Shown here: positions 13,870 to 14,916 of the stretch, one piece after another | How positions within the stretch are numbered: the stretch's first letter is position 1 | Layout of the letters: each line of letters starts with the position of its first letter | Assembly (NCBI GenBank): GCA_028717025.1 | Contig: JAQUOR010000017.1 | Coordinates: 1 to 14,916, forward strand | Direction: 5' to 3' | DNA from: Candidatus Omnitrophota bacterium | GTDB taxonomy: Bacteria; Omnitrophota; Gorgyraeia; Duberdicusellales; 4484-171 | Length of the DNA: 14,916 nt | Made by a program: the position numbers and the translations under genes | The notes under the pieces: model-generated | What the model saw: only the letters and a program-made list of their open reading frames with translations | The model's database searches: none | What the model was told of the DNA's origin: nothing

Positions 13870-14916
13870 ATGCTGACGCGCGCCGTTAAAGATATATCTT
13901 TTGCGGGGATTGTCGTGGCTATCGTCGGGGGGGTTTTACCCTCTTGCCATGCCGCAGTTTCGCGGAAAGAGATAATGTCGTATAACTTGGATTACTATAC
14001 TCTTAAAAAAGATGCGGATGCACAAAAAGCAGCCGTTGAGGAACTGGAGGAAAAAATCAAGCAGGGGAAGAAAGTAAAACAAGAAGCAAGCGCAAAAGCG
14101 AATCAGGAGAAGCTTAATAAAGCAAAAGGGTTATTACAACGAATAATGAAAGATTTTAGGTCAGAAGTCATCATTGAGGAAAAATACGACGATAATATTT
14201 ATTTAACTCACGAAAACAGAGTAAGCGCTTTTACAACTACTATTGATACCGCATTTACATATACCCCTGAGATTGTCTGGAAACAAGGGCATACTTCTTT
14301 TTCGGCGAAAATAAGCGGAGGACCAGACGAAAATGTTACCAAGAGAGGCACTTTTACTAAAGCAAGGGGTGAAGTGAGGACTTCCTTAAGGCATACCCGA
14401 GGAAAATACAGCTTTGGGGCAAATTACAACTTAAAGAAAGATTACTCTACTTCCACAGAACTTAAGACGGGCGCCATTGAGCCAGAGTCTCTGGTGAGTT
14501 TCTGGGAGCGCTCCTATGGAGCAACGGCATCCATGGACTGGAAGTATTTACCAACCGATATTGAGTATTATAATAAAGCGTCTTTATATAGAAAAGATAA
14601 TAGAGAATCTAATCTGATAGTTCAGGACGTCATGCTCACTAATTACTTCGACATATTTCCCAAAACGCGCTTTTTGTATTCATATGAGTACGAAGTCGAT
14701 AGGTATCCGGAAAGGGAGGATACCGGCAGCGACAGTGTCACTAATACCTATTGGGTGGGTGTCAAAGGAAGGCTTTCCTCAAAAATCGACGGCGTTGCAA
14801 AATTTGGTTACCAGAGTAAAAAAATGCATGTGGGAGGAACGATCAGCTCAGATACCGAAAAGATCCAGCTCGATTATCAAATGAGCCAGCGTCTTTTTCA
14901 TATGATTCAAGCGAGC
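13870..14916 (+). CDS. Outer-membrane beta-barrel protein, BBP2-like (partial, runs off the right edge)
   Basis: The frame is open from 13726 to the right edge with no stop. I place the start at ATG 13870, which gives an ideal signal peptide: MLTRAVKD, hydrophobic ISFAGIVVAIVGGVL, then PSCHA before AVSRKE. TTG 13861 is nearer the G-rich stretch at 13841-13849 and is an alternative. Of the mature part, residues 40-100 are helical and Lys/Glu-rich (a probable coiled coil). Then IIEEKYDDNIYLT (101-113) marks the start of a barrel like those of the putative beta-barrel porin 2 group, followed by alternating aromatic strands such as YSFGANYNLKKDYS, TRFLYSYEYEVDRY and NTYWVGVKG to the edge. This family is frequent in exopolysaccharide loci. 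It would be the outer-membrane part of export. At least 349 residues are present. The 257 bases before it hold two hairpins and a short ORF. Confidence 0.8.
   Translation, partial: MLTRAVKDISFAGIVVAIVGGVLPSCHAAVSRKEIMSYNLDYYTLKKDADAQKAAVEELEEKIKQGKKVKQEASAKANQEKLNKAKGLLQRIMKDFRSEVIIEEKYDDNIYLTHENRVSAFTTTIDTAFTYTPEIVWKQGHTSFSAKISGGPDENVTKRGTFTKARGEVRTSLRHTRGKYSFGANYNLKKDYSTSTELKTGAIEPESLVSFWERSYGATASMDWKYLPTDIEYYNKASLYRKDNRESNLIVQDVMLTNYFDIFPKTRFLYSYEYEVDRYPEREDTGSDSVTNTYWVGVKGRLSSKIDGVAKFGYQSKKMHVGGTISSDTEKIQLDYQMSQRLFHMIQAS

Noticed and set aside
14684..14884. A 66-codon open frame on the plus strand in another frame
   Set aside because: It lies inside the beta-barrel gene, whose frame is open for over 1 kb with a signal peptide and strand pattern.

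Overview
The window is a 14.9 kb piece of a diderm (Gram-negative type) bacterial chromosome devoted to cell-surface glycan assembly and, downstream, to an envelope module with cyclic-di-GMP signalling parts. The DNA is moderately AT-rich. The evidence for a diderm is a beta-barrel outer-membrane protein running off the right edge, together with a polyprenyl-phosphate phosphosugar transferase, a PglF/CapD-type dehydratase and an ExoA-like glycosyltransferase. The lineage cannot be fixed from the sequence. An uncultured group such as Omnitrophota is only a guess. No tRNA, rRNA, IS element or CRISPR array was seen, and no gene-free stretch exceeds 300 bases.

Region 1 (1-7857, all plus strand) is the glycan cluster. 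In order it holds the end of a GT2 glycosyltransferase fused to a SAM methyltransferase (enters from the left edge), a GT4 glycosyltransferase, an ExoA-like GT2 glycosyltransferase, a stand-alone SAM methyltransferase, a polytopic GT-C-like membrane protein, a PglC-type sugar-1-phosphate transferase, and a membrane-bound NDP-sugar 4,6-dehydratase. Several genes overlap or nearly touch, so this is probably one or two operons. The inferred scheme is that the dehydratase makes a 4-keto-6-deoxy NDP-sugar, the PGT loads a sugar-phosphate on the lipid carrier, the GT4 and GT2 enzymes extend it, and the methyltransferases cap or modify the chain. No aminotransferase, flippase or polymerase is present in the window.

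Region 2 (7858-9138) is a single FAD enzyme of the geranylgeranyl reductase family behind a 162-base gap with a possible promoter. It may saturate an isoprenoid such as the lipid carrier.

Region 3 (9139-14916) looks like a regulatory and export module. It has a membrane HAMP-GGDEF protein with a GGDDF signature, a small minus-strand membrane-anchored protein that converges on it, a divergent four-helix membrane protein of unknown role, a membrane-anchored TPR protein behind a good candidate promoter, a PilZ protein with a C-terminal two-helix membrane tail, a 257-base interval with two hairpins and a 40-codon PilZ-like ORF, and the start of a BBP2-like outer-membrane beta-barrel. The combination of GGDEF, TPR, PilZ and beta-barrel resembles the logic of c-di-GMP-controlled exopolysaccharide exporters (compare Alg44/AlgK/AlgE), but without a recognisable synthase. 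This is the best candidate in the window for an undescribed system.
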